Notes: a model not told the origin generated them from the sequence alone. Positions 21,640 to 30,040 are shown, numbered from the stretch's first letter. The stretch is 32,021 nucleotides of DNA from an uncultured Capnocytophaga sp. (GCF_938029845.1 NZ_CALHGG010000104.1:1-32021), one strand, 5' to 3'. A program made the numbers and translations.

Positions 21640-23880
21640 CTAATTATCCAACTGCCCAATGAGTTTTTCAATATTTTCCGTCAGTTCTCTTAGGTAGTTG
21701 AGTTGTTCGGTAAAAAAGAGCATCTCTTGGGGGCGAATAGCGGCTAAGGGGTTATCAGCGACGGGGGCTTTATCCTGCTGGGCAAATAGGTCAAGGGTCG
21801 TCTGTCGGATTTCGTAGAATACCTTGGCGTCAAAGGGGCGTATCTCCTCATCTAGCTTGCCGTCTAGGAGGGCTACACAGTGTTGTAGCTTGTGCTGTAT
21901 CTCCACTATGGCACGAACAAAGAGGTCGCGGATAATAGGCGAGGGTGTCTCACTGAGCTGGGTGCTAAGGGTCGCTACGCAAGAAAGGAAATCCTGCTGA
22001 AGTACCTGTATCTCGTTGCGCTGGGTATAGTTCTTTTGCTTTGACTTAGGTTCTTGGAGCATACGCTGCAAACCTGCGTTCAGGTTGGCCAAAGCCAAGA
22101 AAGCCTTCTTGCGAGCTACCTTGTACTCGGTGGTGATTTCGGGGTTGTCTGCTCGCTTGATTAGCTCATTGGTATAGCCCAAATTGGCTCTAAGGCTTTT
22201 GACAATCAGTAGGTTGTAGTTCTTATGCTCCCATGAGGGGAAGAGCAGGTAGTTAGCACTCACCGAAAGGGCAAAGGCAATCAGGGTATCCACCACACGG
22301 TATTGCACCACGCTCATCGCATCAGGGACAAAAAGGGCGTATGCCAATACGATGTATAGGGTGAGGAAAATCGCACTCATACTGAAATTCTCCTGCAATA
22401 GCCCATAACCAAAAGGCATACTCATGAGAATGGTTAGCCCATAGATATATTTGTAGATCTCGTAGTCCAAGTGTAGGACAAACTGACAGATATAGACTAA
22501 GACAAAAGCAAATCCCGCCCCAATAAGCGTTCCCAAAGCCCTATCCTTGGAGCGCTTGAGGGTAAGCCCATAACCAGGGCGCATAATCACATATACGGTA
22601 AAGAGAATCCAATGGGGGTTCTGTACCTCAAAGGCTTCCCCTATGAGATAACCAATAACCGTAACAATGGCTAGGCGCAAGGCATGTCGGAAGAAGGACG
22701 ACTGAAAAGAAAAGTGGTCTACTAAGCGCTTGATAGAGTAGTTGTCTGCACTAACAAAGCGGCGGTAACTCTTCTCATCGCGGAAACTCACCTCTTGCGT
22801 ATAGTAGTTGTTGAATATCTGTTGTACGTTATAGATATTTTGGGTTTGCTTAGCCAGATAGTGGTACATTTTCTCCAAAAGCATCTGTTCTTCGGAGAAG
22901 GAACCTTCCTGACTAATGGCAATATAAGCCTGCTTGAACTCCAATTGCTTTTCTAAAAGGCTCTTAAGGCTAATAGAAAAGGAACCTTTCTTCCTTTCCC
23001 CTATATATTCCGCCATTTTTAGCAATATCTGGGAGAGTTCCTCTAGGAAATAGGTATATTTCTCAAAGAAAGCAGTATCCTTATTCGCATATTTATCTAC
23101 TTTTTCGTAGGGGATAGGGTTGGCAATAGCCAATTCAAAGATATCCACCATCTCGATAAAGATAAGGAATTGGCGTTGTAGGTAGTTCGTCTTACCGGAT
23201 TTGGAGCGGGAGTCGAGCAGTACCGCACGTAGCTTCTCATATTCCTCATTCAGGGACGATTGTAGGGAAAGGAGTACCTGTTTGTTGGCGGTACGATGGG
23301 TAGTGTCACGGATAAGTAGGGCACGTGTCTGCAAATATTTGGCGGTAAGGGTCATACACTTAGCCAAAAGCTGTTCGCTATATTGGCGCGGACGTATCCA
23401 CATCAGCACCCGAACCAAAAAGATATACCAAACCCCTGCCAAGAAGATATATAGCGCATTGTAGAGGATATGAATACCCTCCTGAGGACGTACCAAGGCC
23501 AAGGTAAGCGTGAAGATCCCTGCAATAGAGACCATCGCCGCCCTTGCCCCATAGAGGGAGATATAGGCATAGCCAAAGGTCAGCACCGCCATGACAGTGA
23601 GCAGCTGCCAGAGCGTACCATAGGCATGAACAAAATTCACCGATACGGAGCTAATGGCGACAAATAGGGTAGCGATGACAATCCCACCCAAGTGGTGCTT
23701 GCGGTTACCAGGGATATCACTGGGAGCAATCATGATAATAGTGGTAGCCGCAGTAAGCCCTGCCGATACATTGCCCAACAGCCACCCCGCTATGGCACAG
23801 GAGAGTATAGCGAAGGACTTGAGCACCCCAATAACGAAGGCGTAGCTCTTGAGAAAATCTAAAAAATCAAGTCGTTTCAT
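21640..23880 (-). CDS. FUSC-family inner-membrane protein (YccS/YhfK type)
   Basis: 746 residues. Two membrane blocks, about residues 15-160 (six hydrophobic segments, including GVLKSFAILSCAIAGWLLG) and about 405-545 (LAIVTVIGYLIGEAF, PHWILFTVYVIMRPGYGLTLKR, GTLIGAGFAFVLVYI). They are separated by a cytoplasmic helical domain, and a cytoplasmic tail follows. The duplicated layout and the PHWILFTVYVIMRPGYG..KR..DRALGTLIGA motif define the fusaric-acid-resistance-like (FUSC) group. Its substrate is not known; relatives are thought to export aromatic acids or other small organic acids. Single gene with its own promoter. Confidence 0.9.
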   Translation of the reverse strand: MKRLDFLDFLKSYAFVIGVLKSFAILSCAIAGWLLGNVSAGLTAATTIIMIAPSDIPGNRKHHLGGIVIATLFVAISSVSVNFVHAYGTLWQLLTVMAVLTFGYAYISLYGARAAMVSIAGIFTLTLALVRPQEGIHILYNALYIFLAGVWYIFLVRVLMWIRPRQYSEQLLAKCMTLTAKYLQTRALLIRDTTHRTANKQVLLSLQSSLNEEYEKLRAVLLDSRSKSGKTNYLQRQFLIFIEMVDIFELAIANPIPYEKVDKYANKDTAFFEKYTYFLEELSQILLKMAEYIGERKKGSFSISLKSLLEKQLEFKQAYIAISQEGSFSEEQMLLEKMYHYLAKQTQNIYNVQQIFNNYYTQEVSFRDEKSYRRFVSADNYSIKRLVDHFSFQSSFFRHALRLAIVTVIGYLIGEAFEVQNPHWILFTVYVIMRPGYGLTLKRSKDRALGTLIGAGFAFVLVYICQFVLHLDYEIYKYIYGLTILMSMPFGYGLLQENFSMSAIFLTLYIVLAYALFVPDAMSVVQYRVVDTLIAFALSVSANYLLFPSWEHKNYNLLIVKSLRANLGYTNELIKRADNPEITTEYKVARKKAFLALANLNAGLQRMLQEPKSKQKNYTQRNEIQVLQQDFLSCVATLSTQLSETPSPIIRDLFVRAIVEIQHKLQHCVALLDGKLDEEIRPFDAKVFYEIRQTTLDLFAQQDKAPVADNPLAAIRPQEMLFFTEQLNYLRELTENIEKLIGQLDN

Positions 23881-23902
23881 TTGCTATGGTAACTTCTAAG
23901 CG

Positions 23903-23910
23903 CAAAAATA
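23903..23910 (-). promoter_or_regulatory. FUSC gene promoter, -7 box
   Basis: TATTTTTG on the minus strand, 22 bases before the ATG; TTT at the -33 position. Confidence 0.55.
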
Positions 23911-23975
23911 CAATTTCTTAGGGAAAAATAAAAAATATTTTTTATTCTCCTGCGAATCACATACCCCCTTGTAGG

Positions 23976-24033
23976 TATCATGCTGGCGCCAGCAAGGTCA
24001 TCATAAGAGAGCTACAAGTTCGCGTCAGCAAGG
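23976..24033 (-). repeat. structured dispersed element, family A, short copy
   Basis: Reverse complement of 24001-24033 matches 14953-14985 at 27 of 33 positions without gaps; five of six differences are transitions. The other end, around the perfect palindrome GCTGGCGCCAGC (23982-23993), matches 15059-15071 at 12 of 13. The middle present in the long copy is missing here. Confidence 0.75.
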
Positions 24034-24114
24034 GGAAAGAGGAATAAGATTGAAATATAACCAACTGATAATCAATAAACAAAAACTTTTATTTAAAATA
24101 ATTAAAAATAATGC

Positions 24115-24144
24115 TTGTTTGTTCGGAAAAAATTTATATCTTTG
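24115..24144 (+). promoter_or_regulatory. strong orphan promoter for candidate RNA 2
   Basis: TTG (24115-24117), exactly 19 bases, TATCTTTG (24137-24144) followed by CA: a model Bacteroidota promoter. Confidence 0.82.
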
Positions 24145-24149
24145 CACTG

Positions 24150-24325
24150 TTGTTGTTTGGATGTAAAAGTCCACCTGTAAAGGAATGTTTTTAGTATTTC
24201 ATTTCCATTACGTTTTTTCTAATGAGCAAGTTCTTTTTTAGTGTTTTTATATCAGTTGTTTTAACCTCATTAGAAATCAGTTAGTTTTAAGTAAAAATCC
24301 TCACCATGGTGAGGATTTTTTATTT
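24150..24325 (+). ncRNA. candidate RNA 2 (about 175 nt) with 18-codon frame
   Basis: Transcript predicted from the 24115 promoter to the 24293-24320 terminator. It contains a perfect 11-base-pair stem TTTCTAATGAG/CTCATTAGAAA (24216-24226 with 24266-24276) and, overlapping its left arm, a short frame MFLVFHFHYVFSNEQVLF (24185-24241) preceded by AAAGGA. Five of 18 residues are Phe. The layout (promoter, short peptide rich in one amino acid, stem, terminator) resembles an attenuator leader, but no plus-strand gene follows; uridine phosphorylase lies on the opposite strand. It is either a free-standing regulatory RNA or the leader left after loss or inversion of its gene. Confidence 0.55.
24293..24320. 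terminator. bidirectional palindromic terminator
   Basis: A fully palindromic 28-base sequence with core ATCCTCACCATGGTGAGGAT, flanked by A5 and T5; more T follow on the plus strand. It ends 6 bases before the udp stop codon, so it can serve both strands. Confidence 0.88.
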
Positions 24326-24326
24326 T

Positions 24327-25214
24327 TCAGTTTCTGCCTTCTGATGTCTGACCACTGATAATTGACAAGGCATATTGTATAAGTTTCTCCACAGCTTTTC
24401 CAGGATCAGCAGAGAAAGTACCTGCGGGGCGGTTGGCGATAATAGCGTTCATCGATAGCGCTTGGTGCCCTAGGAGCTTACTGAGACCATAGATAGCAGC
24501 GGTCTCCATTTCCATATTGGTAATGCGATGACCTTCGAAATTATAAGAACCTAATTTCTCATTGAGTTGTTCGTCTTGGGGGACAAGGCGCAGTCTCCTT
24601 CCCTGTGGACCATAGAATCCTGGAGCGGTACCTGTGATACCTTTGAATACGGTTGGTGTGTATAGTTTCTCAAGAAGTGCTTCGCTACCTTTTACGATAT
24701 AGGGATGTCCCTTGTCCATATGCCATTGTGTATGGGAGATAAAGGCTTCTTCCATAGCGCTTTCACGTACCTTGGGACTGTCCTTGTAGGAGTGTAGCAT
24801 GTTGTCCATACCCAAGCCAAAGGCTGAAAGGACAATGCTATCTACGGGAATATCTGCTTGCAGACTCCCAGAGGTTCCCAAGCGGATGAAAGTCAAGGGC
24901 GTATGCACTTCCTTGGGGACTCTTCGCTCTAAGTCAATATTGAAGAGCGCATCTAGTTCATTGAGTACAATATCAATGTTATCAGGGCCTATTCCTGTGG
25001 AAACCACAGAGATACGTTTGCCCCCCAAGTAGCCTGTATGGGTTACAAACTCACGTTTGTGGGCGGTAAATTCCACTTTGTCAAAATGGGCACTCACCAC
25101 AGGCACCCGCTGTGGGTCGCCTACCAAAAGAATTGTAGGGGCGATATCCTCTGCATGGATATTCAAGTGATAGATACGTCCCTCTCTGGAAAGAATAAGT
25201 TCAGCGTTGTTCAT
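24327..25214 (-). CDS. udp: uridine phosphorylase-type nucleoside phosphorylase
   Basis: PNP/UDP family I enzyme that splits uridine with phosphate into uracil and ribose-1-phosphate. 295 residues from the ATG at 25214. Visible motifs: phosphate-binding LLVGDPQRV (near residue 30), STGIGPDNIDIVLNEL (near 78), RLGTSGSLQ (near 110), and NMEMETAAIYGLSKLLG (near 234), the base/ribose-binding signature with its Glu-Met-Glu. An earlier Met (25241) lies inside the -7 promoter box and is rejected. Substrate choice among pyrimidine and purine nucleosides cannot be fixed from sequence alone. Own consensus promoter. Confidence 0.9.
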   Translation of the reverse strand: MNNAELILSREGRIYHLNIHAEDIAPTILLVGDPQRVPVVSAHFDKVEFTAHKREFVTHTGYLGGKRISVVSTGIGPDNIDIVLNELDALFNIDLERRVPKEVHTPLTFIRLGTSGSLQADIPVDSIVLSAFGLGMDNMLHSYKDSPKVRESAMEEAFISHTQWHMDKGHPYIVKGSEALLEKLYTPTVFKGITGTAPGFYGPQGRRLRLVPQDEQLNEKLGSYNFEGHRITNMEMETAAIYGLSKLLGHQALSMNAIIANRPAGTFSADPGKAVEKLIQYALSIISGQTSEGRN

Positions 25215-25238
25215 TTCTTTAGTTTTTAGCACTTTCCG

Positions 25239-25269
25239 CAAAGATACGATTTTAAAGGCTAATTACCAA
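25239..25269 (-). promoter_or_regulatory. udp promoter
   Basis: Minus strand TTG (25269-25267), 20 bases, TATCTTTG (25246-25239): full consensus; the ATG follows 24 bases later and this decides the start. Confidence 0.82.
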
Positions 25270-25331
25270 GAAAAATTAGTGGTTAGTGGTCAGACTCTGA
25301 CTTCTGACTTCTGTCTACAGATAAAAGAAGA

Positions 25332-25850
25332 TTAATCATTCCAAAAATCATTTTCTAAGTAGAAAACAGTATCAATAAAAGCCAAAACACCTCCACGAGT
25401 AAGCACATTTTCATCATGTAGGTCTTCTAAAATAATGCCTAATTCAGGATTTCTATAGTCATTATTACGAATTACCTCAAAACCATTGTTTTTCATAAAA
25501 GCACGTACCTCTTCTATGGAGGTAGGGGTGTCTGCTTTTATAAAATCTTGTTGAACAACAGCATATAGAGTTTTATCTTCTCTGTAAAAACCTAAAAGTT
25601 GATAAGCTGTATCAGGGAAAAAGTAGTTGTTAAGCAACAAGTTATAAAAGTAATCTAACCACGAACTATAGTAAATAGAATCATTGAGTTTTATAACCCC
25701 CTTTTCCCCTTTCAGATAGACTTTCTGTTCTGCACCCGATGAAATGAATTGGGTAAGATCTAAAGTTCTATACCATAACTGTTGCTCCTCTATCCACTGA
25801 CAGAGTCTCTCTGTTTCTTCTTCTTTGAAGTGCTTACTTTCTTGAGCCAT
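25332..25850 (-). CDS. PolyVal-type protein kinase-like protein
   Basis: 172 residues from the ATG at 25850. Kinase-like landmarks: glycine loop ISSGAEQKVYL (about 35-45), lysine strand GVIKLND with K54, the catalytic-type stretch LEDLHDENVL with H145 and N148, and FIDTVF with D160 in the metal-binding position. This arrangement matches kinases of the PolyVal group (Kinase-PolyVal), often seen in mobile elements and polyvalent phage or plasmid proteins of Bacteroidota. The open frame can be extended 37 codons upstream to a GTG, but that region encodes a different protein in another frame, so MAQESKHF is preferred. It overlaps that small gene by 61 bases. Substrate unknown; a role as toxin or modifier is inference. 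Confidence 0.72.
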   Translation of the reverse strand: MAQESKHFKEEETERLCQWIEEQQLWYRTLDLTQFISSGAEQKVYLKGEKGVIKLNDSIYYSSWLDYFYNLLLNNYFFPDTAYQLLGFYREDKTLYAVVQQDFIKADTPTSIEEVRAFMKNNGFEVIRNNDYRNPELGIILEDLHDENVLTRGGVLAFIDTVFYLENDFWND

Positions 25851-25951
25851 TGAGCTTGTTTTCTGGCTTCTTCTAAGGTAACGGGCGGCTGCTTGGATAA
25901 GAGTTCCATGCTTAACTTGGCTCGCTCCGCAAAGGACATCTTTAAGTTCAT
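25790..25951 (-). CDS. 53-residue protein overlapping the kinase gene
   Basis: ATG at 25951, TAG at 25790-25792. Product: MNLKMSFAERAKLSMELLSK, QPPVTLEEARKQAQWLKKVS, then a basic tail TSKKKKQRDSVSG. The first 40 residues form two convincing amphipathic helices separated by QPPVTLEEA, a composition unlike random sequence; the tail is strongly basic. The stop lies inside the kinase gene and the kinase ATG lies 61 bases before it, giving tight -1/+1 coupling as in toxin-antitoxin operons. No family name can be given, although similar short SMELL..PPITLEEAR.QAEWL proteins are familiar to me from Bacteroidota. It is too short for most gene callers and may be missed in annotations. Confidence 0.7.
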   Translation of the reverse strand: MNLKMSFAERAKLSMELLSKQPPVTLEEARKQAQWLKKVSTSKKKKQRDSVSG

Positions 25952-26012
25952 TTTTATTCACAGTTTTAGTGGTGGTTAGTTGTTAGTTTTTCATTCTTCA
26001 CTTTTCACTTTT

Positions 26013-27038
26013 TCAGTTCGCTCTTTTCCCACGAATAAAAGTTACGATAAAAGCATCGGTAAAGCCTTTTTTCTTAGCTACTTGTAGTAGGTTTTCTATC
26101 TTTTTCAGGTCGGTTTCTTTGCCATAATAGTAGCGGAAGGCGTTGCCAATCTTCTCTTTGAGAATGGGGCTAAGTCCTTTGAAGTTGGAGGGAACTGCGG
26201 GCAAGTCCTTGTTGCTAGTGGCTATCTGTATGCGATAGAAGAGATCACCATTGGCAGCAGCGACAGCTTCTTTGCTTAGCTGGCTGTTGTTCTTCAGCCA
26301 ATTATAATAGCCCTTAATGGCCTTAACAATGCTGGAGGCAATCTGTTGTTGTCCTGCAGCGGAGTTGAGGTAATCGCGCTCCTCTTGGTTACTCAAGAAT
26401 CCTGTTTCTATGAGCATAGCGGGCATGTACGTTTGGTGTAGGACGATGAACCCTGCTTGTTTTACACCACGGTCGCGGCGCTGGGTGTTCTCTGCCAAGG
26501 AGGATTGCACCCGCTTGGCCGCTTGGATACTCTGCTCGAGGTATTCCTCCTGCATGATAGAAAGCCCTATGAAGGACTCAGGCGAGTTGATATCATACCC
26601 CGCATAACGCTCCTTATAGTCCTTTTCTAAGAAGATTACTTGGTTTTCTTCCTTGGCTACCTCAAAGTTGATATCATTGGCATGTAACCCTAATACATAG
26701 GATTCCGATCCATGGGCATCCTTGCTAGGGGAGGAGTTGCAGTGTACCGATACGAATAGGTCGGCCTTAGCCTTATTGGCAATGGCGCCACGTTCGTATA
26801 GCTCAATAAAACGGTCGTCCTTACGGGTGTAGGTAACCTTGAACAAAGGATCTTTCTCAAGTTCCTTGCCTATGAGCAAAATGATTTTTAGGACAATATC
26901 CTTTTCAAATATTTTCTTATGCACTTTCCCTGGGTCTTTTCCGCCATGTCCTGCATCTAAAACGATTTTAAAAGTCTCTGTCTGTGCCGAGGCAGAGAGG
27001 AAAAAGAATAAAAAGATATAGAAAAAATATTTTTTCAT
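26013..27038 (-). CDS. N-acetylmuramoyl-L-alanine amidase (Amidase_3)
   Basis: Zinc amidase that cuts the bond between MurNAc and the stem peptide in peptidoglycan during cell separation. 341 residues with signal peptide MKKYFFYIFLFFFLSASAQ, so periplasmic. Zinc ligands and catalytic residues: H31 in VLDAGHGGKDPG, E82 in LYERGAIAN, H99 in FVSVHCNSS, E211 in LIETGFLSN. The C-terminal ~100 residues carry a SPOR-like segment (LFYRIQIATSNKDLP). Upstream, diverging, is the LptD-like gene, a neighbourhood I recall as conserved in flavobacteria. The kinase pair follows 61 bases downstream on the same strand. Confidence 0.94.
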   Translation of the reverse strand: MKKYFFYIFLFFFLSASAQTETFKIVLDAGHGGKDPGKVHKKIFEKDIVLKIILLIGKELEKDPLFKVTYTRKDDRFIELYERGAIANKAKADLFVSVHCNSSPSKDAHGSESYVLGLHANDINFEVAKEENQVIFLEKDYKERYAGYDINSPESFIGLSIMQEEYLEQSIQAAKRVQSSLAENTQRRDRGVKQAGFIVLHQTYMPAMLIETGFLSNQEERDYLNSAAGQQQIASSIVKAIKGYYNWLKNNSQLSKEAVAAANGDLFYRIQIATSNKDLPAVPSNFKGLSPILKEKIGNAFRYYYGKETDLKKIENLLQVAKKKGFTDAFIVTFIRGKRAN

Positions 27039-27186
27039 TAATTATAAAATTTCTTTAAAAACATTCACAAACTTCCTTTATCTCTTTTGAGATACAAAAA
27101 ATATCCGTAAGTTTGACCTCTGAAAATAAAGTCTTTACCTATTGCTTAAATCTTTGATTTTCAAAATGCAAAGGTAAAAAAAAATG

Positions 27187-27218
27187 TTGAACAATCACAC
27201 TGGCTTGCTTATATTTTG
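27187..27218 (+). promoter_or_regulatory. possible lptD promoter overlapping the apparent start codon
   Basis: TTG (27187-27189), 20 bases, then TATATTTTG (27210-27218), one base longer than the TAnnTTTG pattern. The apparent TTG start codon of the gene (27216-27218) is the end of this box. Confidence 0.45.
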
Positions 27219-29963
27219 CAAATATACAAAAAATATACCTTATTCCTGAGTTTGATTGCCTGCTTTATAGGACTTTCAGCCCAACAAGAGCTGAAAATGT
27301 CTCAGGCAGGTCATACCCTCGTAGATACTATTTTTTCTTCTCTTGATACAGTTATAAGGCCAAGTGATTCCCTTGCGAAACCTCGCTCCCAAAAGAAAGA
27401 TACCCTTTCTGTCTCCTCAAAAACAGATACCCTTACCAAACCCCTTAGCAAGGTCGCCGATACGCTCAAGGTGGATTCTTTGCGCAAAAGCCCCACTATG
27501 CTTACCGATGTGGTACGCTATCATGCCAAGGATTGTGTGGTCATTAGCAAGCCGCTCAATAGGGTGCTGTTATACGATGAATCCCAGATTACTTACGAAG
27601 ATACGGATCTCAAGGCGGGGATTAGTGTGATCGACTACCAGAAGCGCGAGGCCTATGCAGGACGTATCAAGGACAGCTTGGGAGAGCTAGTACAAGCCCC
27701 CGTATTCAAGCAGGCTGATCAGGTGATAGAACCCGATTCTATTCGCTTTAACTATGTGACGAAAAAGGCGATCATCCGCAACGCTTATACCACTCAGGAC
27801 GAGAATAAGATACGTGCCCAGATTATCAAAAAGGAAAATGACTCTACCTATTTCTTCAAGGAGGGTATGATTACCACTGCGGAAGACCTTACCGACCCTG
27901 ACTATTATATCCGCTTGCGCAAGGCTAAGTTTGTCCCTAAGAAGAAAATCGTGGCAGGCTTTAGCAATATGTACATCTCCAATGTACCAACGCCTATTGC
28001 CTTGCCTTTCGCCTACTATCCTATGGTAGAATCTCGTACCTCTGGCTTGCTCTTTCCTACCTTTGGAGAGGTTAGCGATAGGGGCTACTATGTCCAAAAT
28101 GGGGGGTATTACTTTGTTCTCTCTGATTATCTAGACCTAGCGCTGACAGGAGATTATTATACCAATGGGAGCTATGGACTACGTGGTGCCTCTACCTATC
28201 GCAAGCGCTATAAGTATTCGGGCAATCTAAGTGTGCGTTACGAAAACCTCATTTATAGCCAGCGAGGTTTCCCCGATTATAGCCGTAGCTCTATTTATAA
28301 CATACAGTGGTCTCATTCTCAAGATACTAAGTCCAGCCCGCTTTCCACTTTCTCCTCTTCGGTCAATTTGGGTAGCTCCACTTATTATAGGAATTCGTAT
28401 AACCAAGAGAACTCATCCAACTTCCTGAACAATACGCTTTCCTCATCTATCTCCTATTCGCGTACCTTCCCTGCTTATCCGTCGGTGAATCTGTCGCTTA
28501 CGGCTTCTCACTCGCAGAATACCAATACGCAAAGTATTCAGATGACCCTGCCTGCCCTGCGTGTGAGTATGGAGCGTATTTATCCTTTTGTAAAACGTGG
28601 GATGAGTAAGAAAGGGCTGATACAAAATATCAACTTCAATTATAGCCTACAAGGAGACAATCGTTATAATACTACCGATAGGGAGTTCTTCTCCCAAACT
28701 ATGTTTGCCAAAGGACAAACAGGCTTCCGCCATAGTATTCCTGTTTCTACCAACTTCAAGCTGCTCAAGTTTGTAAGTGTATCGCTTAACTCTTCTATCA
28801 ATGAGACTTGGCAGTTCAAGACTATTAAGTATCGCGATTATGACGAGCTGACCAATAAGACAACTAAGGATACGATCAATGGCTTTGACCGCTATATGAC
28901 CTATAACTTTGGGGCAGGGCTAGGAACAACCATTTATGGAACTTTTGATTTTGGAAAGGATAAGAAAATACAAGCCATTAGGCACGTGATGCGCCCTTCG
29001 GTAAGTTATGGCTATACGCCTTCCTTTGACAAATATTATGAATACTATATTGCTGATGCCTTCGGAACTAAGCGTGAATATAGTCGTTTCGAGGGGGGAC
29101 TCTATGGATCACCAGGTCTGAATAAGTCCAGTTCGCTAAGCTTCTCGCTAAGCAATACTTTTGAAGCCAAAGTACGTGAGAAGGGTAAGGACTCATTGGA
29201 GGCAGCTAAGCCTAAAAAAGTGATGTTGCTCAATAGTCTTAATTTTTCTTCGGGTTATGATATCATTACCAAGCGCTTTTCTCCACTGAATATGACAGGG
29301 GGAACACAGTTCTTTGATAATAAGCTGGGGCTGAATTTTGGGGCTACTTTCAACCCTTATGCAATTGATATTAATGGAACCCAAATGGACAAGTTCAATA
29401 TCAACAATGGAGGAAGTCTCTTTAGGCTGACCAATGCCAATATGACCTTGAACTATGCTTTCTCCAGTAAGAACTTTAAGAAGGGTAAAAATACAGACAA
29501 TACCGCCTCTGGAGGACGTGCCGATGATCTTTTCGGATCCGCTATGAACACTGACCTAAGCAAGCCTATGAAGGAGGAAGATCCCAAAGACAAGGAAAAG
29601 GAGGAAAAACAACGCTTGTTTAGTGCTTCTATGCCATGGGACTTGACCCTCGCTTATTCACTTTCTTATAGCAATACCAATCGTAATCCTATGATATCGA
29701 GCAACTCTCTGATGGTCTCGGGTAATATAGACCTGACTCCTAAGTTCCGTGTGGGGATGTCCTCAGGATACGATTTCAAGGACAAGGGGGTTACTTATAC
29801 TCAGTTCCGTTTTGAGCGAGACTTGAATAGCTTCCGTATGTCCTTTAGCTTTTCACCCTTTGGGTACCGTAACTCATGGAACTTCTTCATTGGGATAAAG
29901 GCTTCCATGCTCTCCGATCTCAAGTGGGAAAAGAACAAACCAGCAGATAGAGTACTTAATTAG
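27216..29963 (+). CDS. lptD: LptD-like LPS assembly outer-membrane protein
   Basis: Outer-membrane translocon that inserts lipopolysaccharide or lipooligosaccharide, working with Lpt transport proteins. 915 residues: signal peptide (about 1-22, ending GLSAQ), a Ser/Thr/Lys-rich linker to about residue 95, an OstA-like jellyroll from about 95 to 215 (VVISKPLNRVLLYDESQITYED), and a large barrel from about 230 to the end (GLLFPTFGEVSDRGYYVQNGGYYF, many aromatic beta strands). A charged loop at about 770-800 (KPMKEEDPKDKEKEEKQR) is surface-exposed or periplasmic. Start problem: there is no ATG in frame ahead of the signal peptide, and the reading begins at TTG. One additional A in the A6 run near 27227 would join the frame to an ATG at 27184. 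Divergent from the amidase gene. Confidence 0.85.
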   Translation: MQIYKKYTLFLSLIACFIGLSAQQELKMSQAGHTLVDTIFSSLDTVIRPSDSLAKPRSQKKDTLSVSSKTDTLTKPLSKVADTLKVDSLRKSPTMLTDVVRYHAKDCVVISKPLNRVLLYDESQITYEDTDLKAGISVIDYQKREAYAGRIKDSLGELVQAPVFKQADQVIEPDSIRFNYVTKKAIIRNAYTTQDENKIRAQIIKKENDSTYFFKEGMITTAEDLTDPDYYIRLRKAKFVPKKKIVAGFSNMYISNVPTPIALPFAYYPMVESRTSGLLFPTFGEVSDRGYYVQNGGYYFVLSDYLDLALTGDYYTNGSYGLRGASTYRKRYKYSGNLSVRYENLIYSQRGFPDYSRSSIYNIQWSHSQDTKSSPLSTFSSSVNLGSSTYYRNSYNQENSSNFLNNTLSSSISYSRTFPAYPSVNLSLTASHSQNTNTQSIQMTLPALRVSMERIYPFVKRGMSKKGLIQNINFNYSLQGDNRYNTTDREFFSQTMFAKGQTGFRHSIPVSTNFKLLKFVSVSLNSSINETWQFKTIKYRDYDELTNKTTKDTINGFDRYMTYNFGAGLGTTIYGTFDFGKDKKIQAIRHVMRPSVSYGYTPSFDKYYEYYIADAFGTKREYSRFEGGLYGSPGLNKSSSLSFSLSNTFEAKVREKGKDSLEAAKPKKVMLLNSLNFSSGYDIITKRFSPLNMTGGTQFFDNKLGLNFGATFNPYAIDINGTQMDKFNINNGGSLFRLTNANMTLNYAFSSKNFKKGKNTDNTASGGRADDLFGSAMNTDLSKPMKEEDPKDKEKEEKQRLFSASMPWDLTLAYSLSYSNTNRNPMISSNSLMVSGNIDLTPKFRVGMSSGYDFKDKGVTYTQFRFERDLNSFRMSFSFSPFGYRNSWNFFIGIKASMLSDLKWEKNKPADRVLN

Positions 29964-30040
29964 CCAATGTGTCAATCAGCTAATGAGTGGATTAGTAATT
30001 GACAAAGTGGCAAGTTGTCAAATGATTAAATTAATTTCTT

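Larger units (their letters stand above)
23881..24326. other. 446-base gap between FUSC and udp genes
   Basis: Contains the FUSC promoter, the short copy of structured repeat family A (23976-24033), and a complete plus-strand unit of promoter, stem-loop RNA and palindromic terminator (24115-24320). No long open frame. Confidence 0.7.

Noticed and set aside
25851..25961. GTG-started N-terminal extension of the kinase
   Set aside because: The same bases encode a well-formed 53-residue protein in another frame, and the kinase family starts near the ATG at 25850.
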